NCBI RefSeq assembly: GCF_018343665.1
Contig: NZ_JAGYPM010000001.1
Coordinates: 593,239-657,238, forward strand
DNA from: Cytobacillus citreus
Lineage (GTDB): Bacteria; Bacillota; Bacilli; Bacillales; Cytobacillaceae
Reading direction: 5' to 3'
DNA length: 64,000 bases
Part shown: positions 35,805-45,828 of the stretch, piece after piece
Numbering within the stretch: the stretch's first letter is position 1
How the letters are laid out: the number at the start of each line of letters is the position of its first letter
Program-made: the position numbers and the translations under genes
The notes under the pieces: generated by a model
The model's input: the letters and a program-made list of their open reading frames with translations, nothing else
Told to the model about the DNA's origin: nothing
Databases searched by the model: none

Positions 35805-37214
35805 ATGGTTAAAGGTACGAATTTAACACCCCGTCAAATCGTTGAAAAGCTTAATCAATTCATTATTGGTCAAAAAGATGCCAAAAAAGCAGTTGCGGTT
35901 GCACTAAGAAATAGATATCGACGCGGCCTACTTGATGAAAAGCTTCGTGATGAAATCAGTCCCAAAAATATATTGATGATAGGTCCTACTGGTGTCGGGA
36001 AAACTGAGATTGCGCGTCGAATGGCAAAGTTGGTAGGGGCTCCCTTTGTTAAGGTTGAAGCTACAAAGTTTACAGAGGTAGGGTATGTTGGAAGAGATGT
36101 TGAATCAATGGTCAGAGACCTTGTTGAAACATCAGTACGCTTGGTAAAAGAAGAGAAAATGACTAGCGTAAAAGAACGTGCTGAAGAAAGTGCAAATCGC
36201 ATAATAGTGGAATTATTAGTACCGTCTAATAAGAAGACAGGAAACTATAAAAATCCGCTTGAAATGCTTTTTGGCGGTGGCAATAATGATCACTCAGAAC
36301 AAGAATCGTCTGCATCAGATGACATGGGAATTCAAGCTAAACGTAAAGTTGTGAAAGAGAAACTAGCACTTGGTGAGCTTGAAAATGAATTTATTACAGT
36401 AGAGCTTGAAGAACAGCAGCCTTCAATGTTTGATATGCTTCAAGGTTCTGGGATGGAACAAATGGGAATGAATATGCAAGATGCCCTTGGTGGATTAATT
36501 CCTAAACGCAGGAAGAAAAGAAAACTAACTGTAAGTGAAGCAAGAATAGTTCTAACCAATGAAGAGGCACAAAAACTTATCGATATGGATGAAGTGACAC
36601 AAGAAGCTGTTTTTCGAGCAGAACAGTCCGGAATCATCTTTATTGATGAGATCGATAAAATAGCAAGCAAAAATAGTGGCGGATCATCTGCTGATGTATC
36701 TCGCGAAGGTGTACAGAGAGACATACTTCCAGTCGTGGAGGGCTCTACTGTAGTAACTAAATACGGTACAGTAAAAACAGATCATGTTCTGTTTATGGCT
36801 GCAGGTGCATTTCATATGGCAAAGCCATCAGATTTAATTCCTGAATTACAAGGGCGTTTTCCAATCCGTGTAGAATTGACAAAGCTAACTGTAGAAGACT
36901 TTTTTAATATTTTAGTTGAGCCGGATAATGCTTTAATTAAACAATATCAAGCATTATTGGAAACTGAAGGTATACAAATTGAATTTTCTGACGATGCTAT
37001 TCGTAGGATTGCTGAATTTGCGTTTGATGTAAATCAAAATACAGATAATATTGGAGCACGTCGTCTGCACACAATTATGGAAAAATTACTGGAAGACTTA
37101 TCTTTTGAAGCTCCAGAGATTACAATGGAGAAAATTATGATTACCCCTCAGTATGTTGAGGAAAAATTAGGAGCTATATCTCGTAACAAAGATTTGAGCC
37201 AATTTATTTTGTAA
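35805..37214 (+). CDS. hslU: ATP-dependent protease ATPase subunit HslU (ClpY)
   Basis: This AAA+ unfoldase partners HslV. The 469-residue protein has Walker [10 protein letters not shown] near residue 63, an inserted I domain (about 110-245, Met/Gly-rich [18 protein letters not shown]), Walker [12 protein letters not shown], sensor RFPIRVEL and the C-terminal [20 protein letters not shown]. It ends KDLSQFIL, the tail that inserts into HslV. Order with codY downstream is the Bacillus codVWXY arrangement. Confidence 0.98.
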   Translation: MVKGTNLTPRQIVEKLNQFIIGQKDAKKAVAVALRNRYRRGLLDEKLRDEISPKNILMIGPTGVGKTEIARRMAKLVGAPFVKVEATKFTEVGYVGRDVESMVRDLVETSVRLVKEEKMTSVKERAEESANRIIVELLVPSNKKTGNYKNPLEMLFGGGNNDHSEQESSASDDMGIQAKRKVVKEKLALGELENEFITVELEEQQPSMFDMLQGSGMEQMGMNMQDALGGLIPKRRKKRKLTVSEARIVLTNEEAQKLIDMDEVTQEAVFRAEQSGIIFIDEIDKIASKNSGGSSADVSREGVQRDILPVVEGSTVVTKYGTVKTDHVLFMAAGAFHMAKPSDLIPELQGRFPIRVELTKLTVEDFFNILVEPDNALIKQYQALLETEGIQIEFSDDAIRRIAEFAFDVNQNTDNIGARRLHTIMEKLLEDLSFEAPEITMEKIMITPQYVEEKLGAISRNKDLSQFIL

Positions 37215-37314
37215 AATTTGTGTTAAATTATTTGTGAATGGATAGACAAACTAGACTCCGGGTATCAAGATAAAATAAACAGCTATTATGTTAAGCAAAT
37301 TGGAGGAAAAATCA

Positions 37315-38094
37315 ATGGACTTATTAACAAGAACAAGAAAAATTAATGCAATGCTTCAAAGAGCAGCTGGGAAACCAGTAAACTTTAAAGAAATGGCAGA
37401 AACATTAAGTGATGTAATTACAGCCAATACTTTTGTTGTTAGCCGTCGTGGGAAGTTATTAGGATTTGCAGTTAATCAACAAATTGAAAATGACCGTATG
37501 AAACAAATGCTTGCAGATCGTCAATTCCCAGAAGAATATACAAATAATCTCTTTAATATAAAAGAAACTTCACCTAACTTAGGGGTGGAAAGTGATTATT
37601 CTGCATTCCCTGTTGAAAATAAAGAGCTTTTCAGCACAGGATTAACAACCATCGTTCCAATTATTGGTGGTGGGGAGCGTCTAGGTACGCTTATCCTTGC
37701 GAGATTAAATGAACAGTTCCATGATGATGACTTAATTCTTGCTGAATATGGAGCAACAGTAGTAGGGATGGAAATTCTACGTGAAAAATCCGAAGAAATT
37801 GAAGAGGAAGCTAGAAGTAAAGCTGTCGTTCAAATGGCAATCAGTTCCCTTTCTTATAGTGAACTTGAGGCGATTGAACATATTTTCGAAGAATTAAATG
37901 GAAATGAAGGCTTGCTAGTAGCATCAAAAATTGCAGATCGCGTAGGAATAACAAGATCCGTTATTGTAAATGCTTTAAGGAAATTAGAAAGTGCTGGTGT
38001 AATTGAGTCTAGATCATTAGGCATGAAGGGAACGTATATTAAAGTATTGAACGATAAGTTTTTATTTGAATTGGATAAACTTAAATCAAATTAA
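37315..38094 (+). CDS. codY: GTP- and branched-chain amino acid-sensing repressor CodY
   Basis: CodY represses stationary-phase, amino-acid and motility genes when GTP and isoleucine/valine/leucine are plentiful. At 259 residues it is the usual length. It begins [15 protein letters not shown] and has a GAF ligand domain (about 1-155), a linker helix, and a winged helix-turn-helix ([20 protein letters not shown] near residue 205). An upstream in-frame ATG at 37288 lacks an SD; the ATG at 37315 has GGAGG at 8 bases. Confidence 0.98.
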   Translation: MDLLTRTRKINAMLQRAAGKPVNFKEMAETLSDVITANTFVVSRRGKLLGFAVNQQIENDRMKQMLADRQFPEEYTNNLFNIKETSPNLGVESDYSAFPVENKELFSTGLTTIVPIIGGGERLGTLILARLNEQFHDDDLILAEYGATVVGMEILREKSEEIEEEARSKAVVQMAISSLSYSELEAIEHIFEELNGNEGLLVASKIADRVGITRSVIVNALRKLESAGVIESRSLGMKGTYIKVLNDKFLFELDKLKSN

Positions 38095-38114
38095 GTGTAT
38101 GCTTTTTTCAAAGA

Positions 38115-38150
38115 AACACACTTCTTTCGACAAGAAGTGTGTTTTTTTTT
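38115..38150 (+). terminator. strong intrinsic terminator after codY
   Basis: AACACACTTCTT pairs perfectly with AAGAAGTGTGTT around TCGAC and runs into nine T. It isolates codY from the fla/che operon. Confidence 0.93.
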
Positions 38151-38376
38151 GTTATTTGTTTGTTACAAAAATAATATTAAAATAACGTTTGCGATGAATG
38201 TTTTTCAATAATCGATAATGATTAATAGGTTTTTTATACTAGCGGAAAAATAACGCGAATCGAATAATGTTCGTAAATTTGTAATTATTTACAGCTGTTT
38301 ACTGTTTCTTCACAAAGTTTTACATTTTATAATAAAAAATGGGTATAAGGTCATGTTAAAAGTAACTCTACTTACA

Positions 38377-38405
38377 TAGACATATTATTTCATATTCATT
38401 ACAAT
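38377..38405 (+). promoter_or_regulatory. sigma-A promoter of the fla/che operon
   Basis: TAGACA (38377-38382) and TACAAT (38400-38405) each match five of six consensus bases with 17-base spacing, about 90 bases before flgB. The rest of the 401-bp codY-flgB gap is AT-rich and also holds a perfect TATAAT at 38328-38333 with only a weak -35. In B. subtilis this operon has a CodY-repressed sigma-A promoter. Confidence 0.65.
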
Positions 38406-38439
38406 ATATTTTAGACGACATTATATTTCCTTTATCAAC

Positions 38440-38465
38440 AAATTTCTACATAACTAGTAGAATTT
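38440..38465 (+). promoter_or_regulatory. imperfect inverted repeat between the fla/che promoter and flgB
   Basis: AAATTTCTAC and GTAGAATTT form an inverted repeat (one base indel) about 35 bases downstream of the -10. It could be an operator or a leader hairpin. It resembles the CodY box AATTTTCWGAAAATT only weakly. Confidence 0.35.
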
Positions 38466-38495
38466 ATCAGGAAAGAAAAAAACGAGGTGCGTTTA

Positions 38496-38891
38496 ATGAA
38501 GTTGTTTTCAAATACGATCGACACCATTGAAAAGGGTTTAAACTATTCATCTCTAAAACAAAAAGTGATCTCACAAAATATTGCAAATGAAGCAACACCA
38601 GGCTATAAAGCTAAGGATGTAAGCTTTAAAGACACATTGCAATCTGCAGTAAATCAATCGGTAGGTGCAAAACGAACAGATGAAAGGCATTTTGATTTCA
38701 AAGGAATCTCACCTTCAACATCGGGGATTATTAATCGTAAAAATGTGTCTTACAATCATAATGGTAATAGTGTTGATATCGATAATGAGATGACAGATTT
38801 AGCTGGTAACCAAATTTATTACAATGCTTTGGTTGAAAGGCTGAATGGGAAATTTTCTAGCTTACAAAATGTGATAAGAGGGGGTAAATAA
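38496..38891 (+). CDS. flgB: flagellar basal-body rod protein FlgB
   Basis: FlgB is the proximal rod protein. The 131-residue protein has the rod-family N-terminus with ISQNIANEATPGYKAKDVSF and a C-terminal amphipathic helix (DLAGNQIYYNALVERL). A GTG at 38487 lies inside the SD GAGGTG, so the ATG at 38496 is chosen; it matches the family. It is the first gene of the fla/che operon. Confidence 0.97.
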   Translation: MKLFSNTIDTIEKGLNYSSLKQKVISQNIANEATPGYKAKDVSFKDTLQSAVNQSVGAKRTDERHFDFKGISPSTSGIINRKNVSYNHNGNSVDIDNEMTDLAGNQIYYNALVERLNGKFSSLQNVIRGGK

Positions 38892-38893
38892 TC

Positions 38894-39352
38894 ATGTCCA
38901 TATTTCATAGTATGAATAACACTGCCTCCGCCTTGTCCGCACAGAGGCTTAGAATGGACGTCATTTCTTCAAATATGGCAAATATTGATTCAACGCGATC
39001 AAAAATAGAAAATGGCGAATGGCAGCCGTACAGACGTAAAGCGGTAGTACTTGAGCCGAAAGAAGGTCAGTTCTCAAACTTCTTAAACAAGGCAATGAAT
39101 CGGTCAGATTCGCAAACGGTTGGAAATGGTGTAAAGGTGACAAGTATTGTTGAAGATCAGACTCCTTTTAAGCTTGTATATAATCCTGAGCATCCTGATG
39201 CAAATGATGAAGGGTATGTTGAACTACCGAATGTTGATCCGTTGAAAGAGATGGTCGATTTAATAAGTGCAACTAGATCATATGAAGCCAATGTTACTGT
39301 TTTCAACGCTTCTAAAAGCATGATGATGAAAGCATTAGAAATTGGGAAATAA
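38894..39352 (+). CDS. flgC: flagellar basal-body rod protein FlgC
   Basis: The 152-residue rod protein has the family N-terminal helix with LRMDVISSNMANIDSTRS and the C-terminal MVDLISATRSYEANVTVFNA motif. It begins 2 bases after the flgB stop with SD AGAGGGGG upstream, so both are translated together. Confidence 0.98.
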   Translation: MSIFHSMNNTASALSAQRLRMDVISSNMANIDSTRSKIENGEWQPYRRKAVVLEPKEGQFSNFLNKAMNRSDSQTVGNGVKVTSIVEDQTPFKLVYNPEHPDANDEGYVELPNVDPLKEMVDLISATRSYEANVTVFNASKSMMMKALEIGK

Positions 39353-39365
39353 AGGAGAATAAGAA

Positions 39366-39674
39366 ATGAATAATGTTGGACTCCCATCCGTTAGCCATGT
39401 ACTTAAGCCTCAAGAAAATAAAAAGACTCATACATATACACCATACGAAGCACATAAGAGTTTTGCGTCCGTTTTGAAGGAGTCAATTAATAATGTAAAT
39501 GAACTGCAAATAAACTCCGATAAAATGACTGAAAAACTTGTAAGAGGGGAAAATGTAGATTTGCATCAAGTTATGATCGCCTCACAAAAAGCTAGCATTT
39601 CTTTACAAGCAACTATAGAAATTCGTAATAAAGTAATTGAGGCTTATCAAGAAGTAATGAGAATGCAAGTTTAA
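39366..39674 (+). CDS. fliE: hook-basal body protein FliE
   Basis: FliE links the MS ring to the rod. The 102-residue protein has SFASVLKESINNVNELQ, then DLHQVMIASQKASISLQATIEIRNKVIEAYQEVMRMQV, whose C-terminal part is the conserved FliE helix. The SD is AAAGGAG. A repeat of more than 200 bp separates it from fliF, instead of the usual short spacer. Confidence 0.97.
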   Translation: MNNVGLPSVSHVLKPQENKKTHTYTPYEAHKSFASVLKESINNVNELQINSDKMTEKLVRGENVDLHQVMIASQKASISLQATIEIRNKVIEAYQEVMRMQV

Positions 39675-39675
39675 T

Positions 39676-39910
39676 AGAAATACGGAAGTCACTTATTCTG
39701 GGGCGAGAAGCATAAGTTGAGCGTTCAAGAAGGTTGTTCTTTATCCTTCTTGGACGGATTGGATTATGATCTCAAACCTAACAGGACGCACTAGTGCCGA
39801 ATTTGCAACAGGGAAAGGAAGGCTTCGTTGCAATACATGCAAGGCCAAAAGCGCAGTTTGGGGAGCACGTTTCGTTCTTAGCAGGTGAGCTTATACACTC
39901 TGAAGCTAGA
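39676..39910 (-). repeat. mosaic intergenic repeat, copy D, inside the flagellar operon
   Basis: Read on the minus strand it begins TCTAGCTTCAGAGTG and includes a GGAAAG-type module and GGCACTAGTGCGTCC. Its core AAGGATAAAGAACAACCTT matches the hairpin of copy A. The plus strand shows GAAGCATAAG upstream and GGATTATGATCTC downstream of the core, as in copy A. It fills most of the 347-bp fliE-fliF gap; the rest shows nothing else. Confidence 0.8.
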
Positions 39911-40021
39911 GAGCTCTTAAATCTCAAAATATTACTTCTTTATATTAATTAAAGGCTAAAAACTAGTAATTTGCGGTTATTAGCTGCCAAAGAATGAGAC
40001 AGAATAACCGGGGGATTAAAA

Positions 40022-41614
40022 ATGAAGGAATCGTTTCGAAAATATATCGATAATATTAAAGAATTTTGGATAAGCCGAACCAAAAAACAAAAGGTTTTGC
40101 TCGTTGGTTCCGCGCTTTTATTTATTATTATAATAACTTCTGTATCTTTATTAACTACTAGAACAACTCTAGTTCCTTTATATAGCAATTTAACACCATC
40201 AGAAACTGGAACGATTAAAGAAAGCTTAGATGGTAGAGGAATTAAATCTGAGATAACAGATGGTGGAGCAACGATAAAAGTGCCAGAAGAAGTAGTAGAC
40301 ACGCTTAAAGTGGAACTTGCTGCTGAAGGTATTCCTAAATCCGGAAATATCGACTATTCATTTTTTAGCCAAAACGCTGGAATAGGTACAACTGAGAATG
40401 AATTCAAAATGATAAAAATTGATGCAATGCAAACGGAATTAGCCAATTTAATTAAAGGTATTGAGGGCGTAAAAGATGCAAAGGTAATGATTAATCTTCC
40501 GGAAAAAGGGATTTTTGTTAATGATCCATCGGAAGAAGCATCGGCATCCATCGTTCTTAATACAAAGCCAGGCTATCAGTTTGAGGAATCTCAAATTCAA
40601 GCATTATATCATTTGGTATCTAAAAGTGTTCCAAACCTACCTACAGATAATATCGTCATAATGAACCAAAATTTTGAGTACTTTGATTTGAAAAAGAATC
40701 AAAATTCTACGCCGGGATCATCTTTTGCTGAACAGCATGAGATCAAAAAGCAAATTGAAAGAGATGTTCAGCGACAAGTACAAGGCATGCTCGGTACTTT
40801 GATGGGACAGGATAAGGTTGTTGTATCTGTAACGGCTGATGTTGATTTTACCCAAGAAAATCGGGAAGAAAACCTTGTAACCCCTGTTGATGAAGAAAAT
40901 ATGGAAGGAATCGCTATTAGTGCCCAAAAAATCACGGAAACCTTCACTGGTAATGCGGATCAAGCAGGCGGATTAACTGCTCCTGGCGACCCTGCGGATG
41001 TACCTGGTTCATCCTACTTAGAAGGTAACGGGTCAAATGGTGATTACGAGAAAATTGAAGAAACAATCAATAATGAAGTAAATAAAATACGAAAAGAAAT
41101 TGTTGAAAGTCCTTACAAGGTTAGGGATCTTGGAATTCAAGTGATGGTTGAGCCACCTGAACCAGATAATCCAAACTCTCTCCCGCAAGAAAGAGTCGAT
41201 GACATTACGAAAATTTTATCTACTATTGTTCGTACGACCATAGATAAGAATGCAGGTGCAGAGGAATTAACTGATGAGGCTATTAATGATAAAATCGTTG
41301 TTTCGGTTCAACCATTTAATGGAAAGGTTAAGTTCCCTGATGATGTAAAATCAGTCATACCTCTTTGGGTTTATATTGTAGGTGGAATCCTTCTTGCGAT
41401 TATCGCAGTCTTAATTTTCCTATTTATTAGAGCAAAAAGAAAACATAGTGAAGAAGAAGAAATCATGGATATGCAAGAACCACTTATTGTCCCTGATGTT
41501 AATGAGACACTAGAAACAGAAAATACATTGCGTAAGAAGCAGCTTGAGAAAATGGCAAAAGAAAAACCAGAAGACTTCGCAAAATTATTACGCACATGGA
41601 TTGCTGAAGATTAG
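40022..41614 (+). CDS. fliF: flagellar MS-ring protein FliF
   Basis: FliF forms the membrane-embedded MS ring. The 530-residue protein has one N-terminal span (about 26-46) and ring-building motifs (LVPLYSNLTPSETGTIKESL, IEGVKDAKVMINLPEKGIF, ASIVLNTKPGYQFEESQI). A second span lies at about 447-468, and the acidic C-terminal FliG-binding tail ends KLLRTWIAED. An SD CGGGGG precedes the ATG. Confidence 0.98.
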   Translation: MKESFRKYIDNIKEFWISRTKKQKVLLVGSALLFIIIITSVSLLTTRTTLVPLYSNLTPSETGTIKESLDGRGIKSEITDGGATIKVPEEVVDTLKVELAAEGIPKSGNIDYSFFSQNAGIGTTENEFKMIKIDAMQTELANLIKGIEGVKDAKVMINLPEKGIFVNDPSEEASASIVLNTKPGYQFEESQIQALYHLVSKSVPNLPTDNIVIMNQNFEYFDLKKNQNSTPGSSFAEQHEIKKQIERDVQRQVQGMLGTLMGQDKVVVSVTADVDFTQENREENLVTPVDEENMEGIAISAQKITETFTGNADQAGGLTAPGDPADVPGSSYLEGNGSNGDYEKIEETINNEVNKIRKEIVESPYKVRDLGIQVMVEPPEPDNPNSLPQERVDDITKILSTIVRTTIDKNAGAEELTDEAINDKIVVSVQPFNGKVKFPDDVKSVIPLWVYIVGGILLAIIAVLIFLFIRAKRKHSEEEEIMDMQEPLIVPDVNETLETENTLRKKQLEKMAKEKPEDFAKLLRTWIAED

Positions 41615-41626
41615 GGGGTATGGATA

Positions 41627-42643
41627 ATGTCAAAAAGAGAACAAAAGGGATTATCAGGTAAACAAAAGGCAGCCATACTTCTAATATCTCTTGGTCCAGA
41701 TGTCGCATCTACGGTATATAAACATTTGAGTGAGGAAGAAATTGAGAAATTAACATTAGAAATTTCAGGTGTGAAGAAAGTAGATTCACATGCAAAAGAA
41801 GAAATCCTTGAAGAATTTCACCATATTGCTTTAGCACAGGATTATATATCACAGGGTGGGATCGGCTATGCGAAAACAGTCTTGGAAAAGGCTCTTGGAA
41901 ATGAACAAGCTGCAATTATCATTAACAGGCTTACATCTTCCTTACAAGTTAGACCATTTGATTTCGCAAGAAAAGCTGAGCCAGCACAGATTTTAAACTT
42001 TATTCAAAATGAGCATCCACAAACAATTGCATTAATTTTATCGTATCTTGATGCTGCGCAAGCGGGGCAAATTCTATCTGAGCTTCCTCAAGAAATGCAA
42101 GCAGATATTGCAAGGAGAATTGCTGTAATGGATAGCACTGCTCCTGAAATCATTAATGAAGTGGAACAAATTCTTGAAAGAAAGCTTTCAGCAACAGTTA
42201 CTCAGGATTATACTCAAACAGGTGGAATTGAAGCAGTTGTTGATGTTTTAAATGGGGTTGATCGATCTACTGAGCGAACTATTTTGGATGCATTAGAAAT
42301 TCAAGATCCTGAGCTTGCAGAAGAAATCAAGAAAAGAATGTTCGTATTCGAAGATATTGTTACACTTGATAGCCGTGCAATACAACGTGTTATTCGTGAT
42401 TGTGAAAGTGAGGATTTAATGCTCTCACTTAAAGTTTCAAGTGAAGAAGTAAAAGAAATTATTTTCAAAAATATGTCTAATCGTATGGTTGAAACCTTTA
42501 AAGACGAGATGGAATACATGGGTCCAGTCAGACTTCGTGATGTGGAAGAGGCTCAATCGAGAATTGTTGCTATCATTCGTCGTTTAGAGGAAGCTGGAGA
42601 AATCGTCGTCGCCCGTGGCGGGGGAGATGATATTATTGTCTAG
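41627..42643 (+). CDS. fliG: flagellar motor switch protein FliG
   Basis: FliG is the C-ring torque and switch component. The 338-residue protein has the N-terminal GLSGKQKAAILLISLGPDVA, the EHPQTIALILSYL motif of the middle domain, and the C-terminal charged torque helix with LDSRAIQRVIRDCES and PVRLRDVEEAQSRIV. It starts 12 bases after fliF. Confidence 0.98.
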   Translation: MSKREQKGLSGKQKAAILLISLGPDVASTVYKHLSEEEIEKLTLEISGVKKVDSHAKEEILEEFHHIALAQDYISQGGIGYAKTVLEKALGNEQAAIIINRLTSSLQVRPFDFARKAEPAQILNFIQNEHPQTIALILSYLDAAQAGQILSELPQEMQADIARRIAVMDSTAPEIINEVEQILERKLSATVTQDYTQTGGIEAVVDVLNGVDRSTERTILDALEIQDPELAEEIKKRMFVFEDIVTLDSRAIQRVIRDCESEDLMLSLKVSSEEVKEIIFKNMSNRMVETFKDEMEYMGPVRLRDVEEAQSRIVAIIRRLEEAGEIVVARGGGDDIIV

Positions 42644-43409
42644 ATTAATAAAATGGACTCCAAATATATCTGATCCAGTTCAGGTCGAAAAAAGAGTAAT
42701 CTCGATAAAAATATTAGAGCAATTTAAGCAAGAACCTGATGATGAAGCTACTGTTCCATTAATTCTAGAAGAGCATACAAAAAATATTTTAGAACAAGCT
42801 CAACATGAAGCTGAGGCTATTTTAAATAAGGCTAGGCTTGGGGCTGATGAGGTTCGACAGCAACTAGATGAGAAACGCCAGTCGTTTGAAATAGAAATGG
42901 CTGCATTAACAGAACAAGCTAAGGCATCTGGATTTGCTTCTGGATTAGAAGAAGGACGTAAAGAAGGATATTCAGAATGCAGTCAACTAATTCAGTCTGC
43001 AAAAGCGGTCATAGATTCAGCAAAAAAGGATTACCTTTCGCATGTAGAATCATCTGAAAAAGCGATCTTAGAAATCGGATTAAAGGTCGCGCAGAAAATC
43101 TTAGGGAAAACAATAGATGATAATGAAGAAGAATTTCTATTTATTGTGAAACGAGCATTAAAAGAAGCGAGAGAAAATCAAGAAATTCAGCTTCATGTAC
43201 ATCCTAACCATTATGAGTTCCTTCTCTTGAATAAAGAGGAATTAATAATGCTTTTCCCTAGGGAAGTTGATATGTTCATCTATCCAGACGATGATTTGAC
43301 AGAGTCAAGCTGTATAATCGAATCCGCTAATGGAAGGATAGACGCCAGTATTGATAGTCAACTCGAAGAAGTAAAACGTAAGCTAATTGAAATGCTAGAG
43401 GGTGAATAG
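42636..43409 (+). CDS. fliH: flagellar export ATPase regulator FliH
   Basis: FliH holds and inhibits FliI and links it to the C ring. The 257-residue protein has a Glu/Gln-rich coiled coil (about 45-130) with GxxxG-like repeats (GFASGLEEGRKEG) and a C-terminal V-ATPase-E-like domain with LKVAQKILGKTI and SCIIESANGRIDAS. The TTG at 42636 is chosen because SD GGGGGAG lies 9 bases upstream; in-frame GTG 42615 and ATG 42627 overlap that SD. The start therefore overlaps fliG by 8 bases. Confidence 0.9.
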   Translation: MSRLIKWTPNISDPVQVEKRVISIKILEQFKQEPDDEATVPLILEEHTKNILEQAQHEAEAILNKARLGADEVRQQLDEKRQSFEIEMAALTEQAKASGFASGLEEGRKEGYSECSQLIQSAKAVIDSAKKDYLSHVESSEKAILEIGLKVAQKILGKTIDDNEEEFLFIVKRALKEARENQEIQLHVHPNHYEFLLLNKEELIMLFPREVDMFIYPDDDLTESSCIIESANGRIDASIDSQLEEVKRKLIEMLEGE

Positions 43410-43411
43410 GA

Positions 43412-44731
43412 ATGAACCTTTCCGAAATAATTGATCAGATTGATCAATTAGATTCTTTTAAACGATATGGTCGAGTTAAAAGAGTAGTAGGACTAATGAT
43501 TGAATCGCAAGGCCCTCCTGAAAGCTCAATTGGAGACGTTTGCTATATCCATGTTGGAACTAAACGGAAAAGAACAATACATGCCGAGGTTGTTGGGTTC
43601 AAAAATGAAGAAGTCATTTTAATGCCTTATACATCTACCAATGATATTTCTCCTGGAAGTTTTGTAGAGGCGACCTCGAAGCCTCTAGAGATTAGAGTCG
43701 GTTCCAATTTAGTTGGATCAGTTATCGACTCTCTTGGTCAGCCGCTTGATGGAACTCCTTTGCCTAAAGGCTTGACTTCGGTGCCAACCGATCAAGAACC
43801 GCCTAATCCCTTGAGAAGACCGCCAATTTCTTCAGCTATTGAAGTTGGTGTTCGTATGATTGATAGCCTATTAACAGTAGGAAATGGTCAGCGCGTCGGG
43901 ATTTTTGCAGGTAGTGGTGTCGGGAAAAGTACATTACTAGGAATGATTGCCAGAAATACAACAGCAGATTTGAATGTAATTGCACTTATTGGTGAGCGCG
44001 GAAGAGAGGTACGGGAATTTATCGAGAGAGATTTAGGGCCTGAGGGCTTAAGTCGGTCTATCGTCATTGTAGCAACATCTGACCAGCCAGCCTTGATGAG
44101 AATAAAAGGTGCCTTTACAGCAACAGCAATAGCTGAATATTTTCGTGATAAAGGGTTAAATGTCATGCTGATGATGGACTCAGTTACGAGGGTAGCGATG
44201 GCGCAAAGGGAGGTTGGGTTGGCTATTGGAGAACCTCCTACAACAAAAGGATATACACCTTCTGTATTTGCGCTCCTGCCTAAGCTCCTTGAACGAACAG
44301 GGACAAATGAACAAGGATCAATTACTGCATTTTATACTGTGTTAGTTGATGGCGATGATATGAACGAACCAATTGCTGATACAGTCAGAGGAATTTTAGA
44401 CGGACACTTTGTCCTTGATCGTGCTTTAGCAAATAAGGGCCAATATCCAGCTGTGAATGTCTTAAAAAGCATTAGCCGGGTGATGAATAATATCGTTCCA
44501 CCCGATCATGTAAATGCTTCAGAGAAATTAAGAGAAACCTTAAGTACGTATATAAATTCTGAAGATTTAATAAACATTGGTGCCTATAAAAGAGGCTCTT
44601 CAATTGATATCGATGAAGCAATCAGGCTTTATCCTAATATCATATCTTTCTTAAAGCAAGGAACACAGGAAAAAGTAACTTTTGAAGAAGCTGTTCAGCA
44701 ATTATTTGACCTCGTAGGGAAGGGAGAATAG
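43412..44731 (+). CDS. fliI: flagellum-specific ATPase FliI
   Basis: FliI is the export ATPase, homologous to F1 beta. The 439-residue protein has Walker A FAGSGVGKST near residue 168, ALIGERGREVREFIE, Walker B NVMLMMDSVTRVAMAQREVGLAIGE across residues 250-273, and the C-terminal KRGSSIDIDEAIRLYP. It begins 2 bases after fliH. Confidence 0.98.
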   Translation: MNLSEIIDQIDQLDSFKRYGRVKRVVGLMIESQGPPESSIGDVCYIHVGTKRKRTIHAEVVGFKNEEVILMPYTSTNDISPGSFVEATSKPLEIRVGSNLVGSVIDSLGQPLDGTPLPKGLTSVPTDQEPPNPLRRPPISSAIEVGVRMIDSLLTVGNGQRVGIFAGSGVGKSTLLGMIARNTTADLNVIALIGERGREVREFIERDLGPEGLSRSIVIVATSDQPALMRIKGAFTATAIAEYFRDKGLNVMLMMDSVTRVAMAQREVGLAIGEPPTTKGYTPSVFALLPKLLERTGTNEQGSITAFYTVLVDGDDMNEPIADTVRGILDGHFVLDRALANKGQYPAVNVLKSISRVMNNIVPPDHVNASEKLRETLSTYINSEDLINIGAYKRGSSIDIDEAIRLYPNIISFLKQGTQEKVTFEEAVQQLFDLVGKGE

Positions 44732-44736
44732 TTTCC

Positions 44737-45180
44737 ATGCAATACCAATTCAAGTTCGAAAAAATCCTTACGATAAAAGAGAGAGAAAAGGATGAAGCAA
44801 TTAATGTTTATAATCAGGCAGTGAAAAGATTTGAGAAGGCTGCAGAAAAATTATATGAACTACTTAAGAAAAAAGAGGATTTAGAAGACTATCAATCCTC
44901 TAGGCTTGTAAATGGTATACCTGTACAAGAAATTAGACATCATCAGCATTTTATACATAATTTAGAGAAAACGATTGAACATTATCAGCAAATAGTAATG
45001 AATGCAAGAAACTATATGAATTTCCAGCAAGAAAAACTTCAAGAGAGAAATATCGAAGTAAAAAAATTTGAAATCATGAAAGAAAAAGATTTAACTAATT
45101 ATGCTGAAAGTGTAAAGCAGCTTGAGGGCAAGCAAATGGATGATATCTCGATCCAGCATTTTATGAATCGGGGAAATTAG
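44737..45180 (+). CDS. fliJ: flagellar export chaperone FliJ
   Basis: The 147-residue, almost entirely coiled-coil protein begins MQYQFKFEKILTIKEREKDE, a typical FliJ start. It shows the escort-type heptads expected between FliI and FlhA. Position directly after fliI supports the call. Confidence 0.93.
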   Translation: MQYQFKFEKILTIKEREKDEAINVYNQAVKRFEKAAEKLYELLKKKEDLEDYQSSRLVNGIPVQEIRHHQHFIHNLEKTIEHYQQIVMNARNYMNFQQEKLQERNIEVKKFEIMKEKDLTNYAESVKQLEGKQMDDISIQHFMNRGN

Positions 45181-45188
45181 GTGGTAAA

Positions 45189-45800
45189 GTGGACAAGTTA
45201 TCAGAAGAAAAAGAATCGAAGAAATCTTCAAGGTTCCAAGGCTTTATTTATTTAGTCTTAATTCCGCTGTTATTTGCAATAACAATTGCCCTAATTGTTA
45301 TGACAATTCTTGGACATAACGTCTTTGAACTAGCAAAGGAATATGGACAGAAAATTCCTTTTGTTTCTTCTGTTTTTGAAGAGGATAATTCACAGTCTCT
45401 TGAAAAACTTGAAACAAAGAGTATAGAGCTGGAAGCTGAAATTAAGGATCGTGAAGCAAAGATTTCACAGCTAGAATCACAATTAGAAAGTAAAGATGAA
45501 GAGATTTCTAAAGTACAATTGGAAAAAGAACGTCTTGAAGAAGAAATATTAGAATTGACAGCTATAAAGGAAGAAAATAAACGTGCGTTCAAGGATATCG
45601 TTAAAACGTATGAAACGATATCAGCAAAAAAAGCAGCTCCAATCATATCTAATATGAGCGAGGAAGAAGCATTAAAAATCCTTTCTAATGTTAAAGCCGA
45701 TACACTTGCCGGCATTATGGAAAAAATGGAGCCTGAATTAGCTGCAAAGTATACGGAGTTATTAACTGCTGAGGTAGATAGCAATTCAGAAATCCAATGA
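45189..45800 (+). CDS. ylxF: YlxF, MotE-like flagellar protein
   Basis: The 203-residue protein has one N-terminal span (about 19-43), a long coiled coil (about 70-135), and a C-terminal MgtE_N-like helical repeat (APIISNMSEEEALKILSNV, LAGIMEKMEPELAAKYTEL). MotE-type proteins stabilise periplasmic MotB or FliL-ring parts in other bacteria; in Bacillus the role is not settled. It starts with GTG 8 bases after fliJ. Confidence 0.9.
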   Translation: MDKLSEEKESKKSSRFQGFIYLVLIPLLFAITIALIVMTILGHNVFELAKEYGQKIPFVSSVFEEDNSQSLEKLETKSIELEAEIKDREAKISQLESQLESKDEEISKVQLEKERLEEEILELTAIKEENKRAFKDIVKTYETISAKKAAPIISNMSEEEALKILSNVKADTLAGIMEKMEPELAAKYTELLTAEVDSNSEIQ

Positions 45801-45828
45801 TTTTGTAATAACGAAAGGGGGTGAAAAA

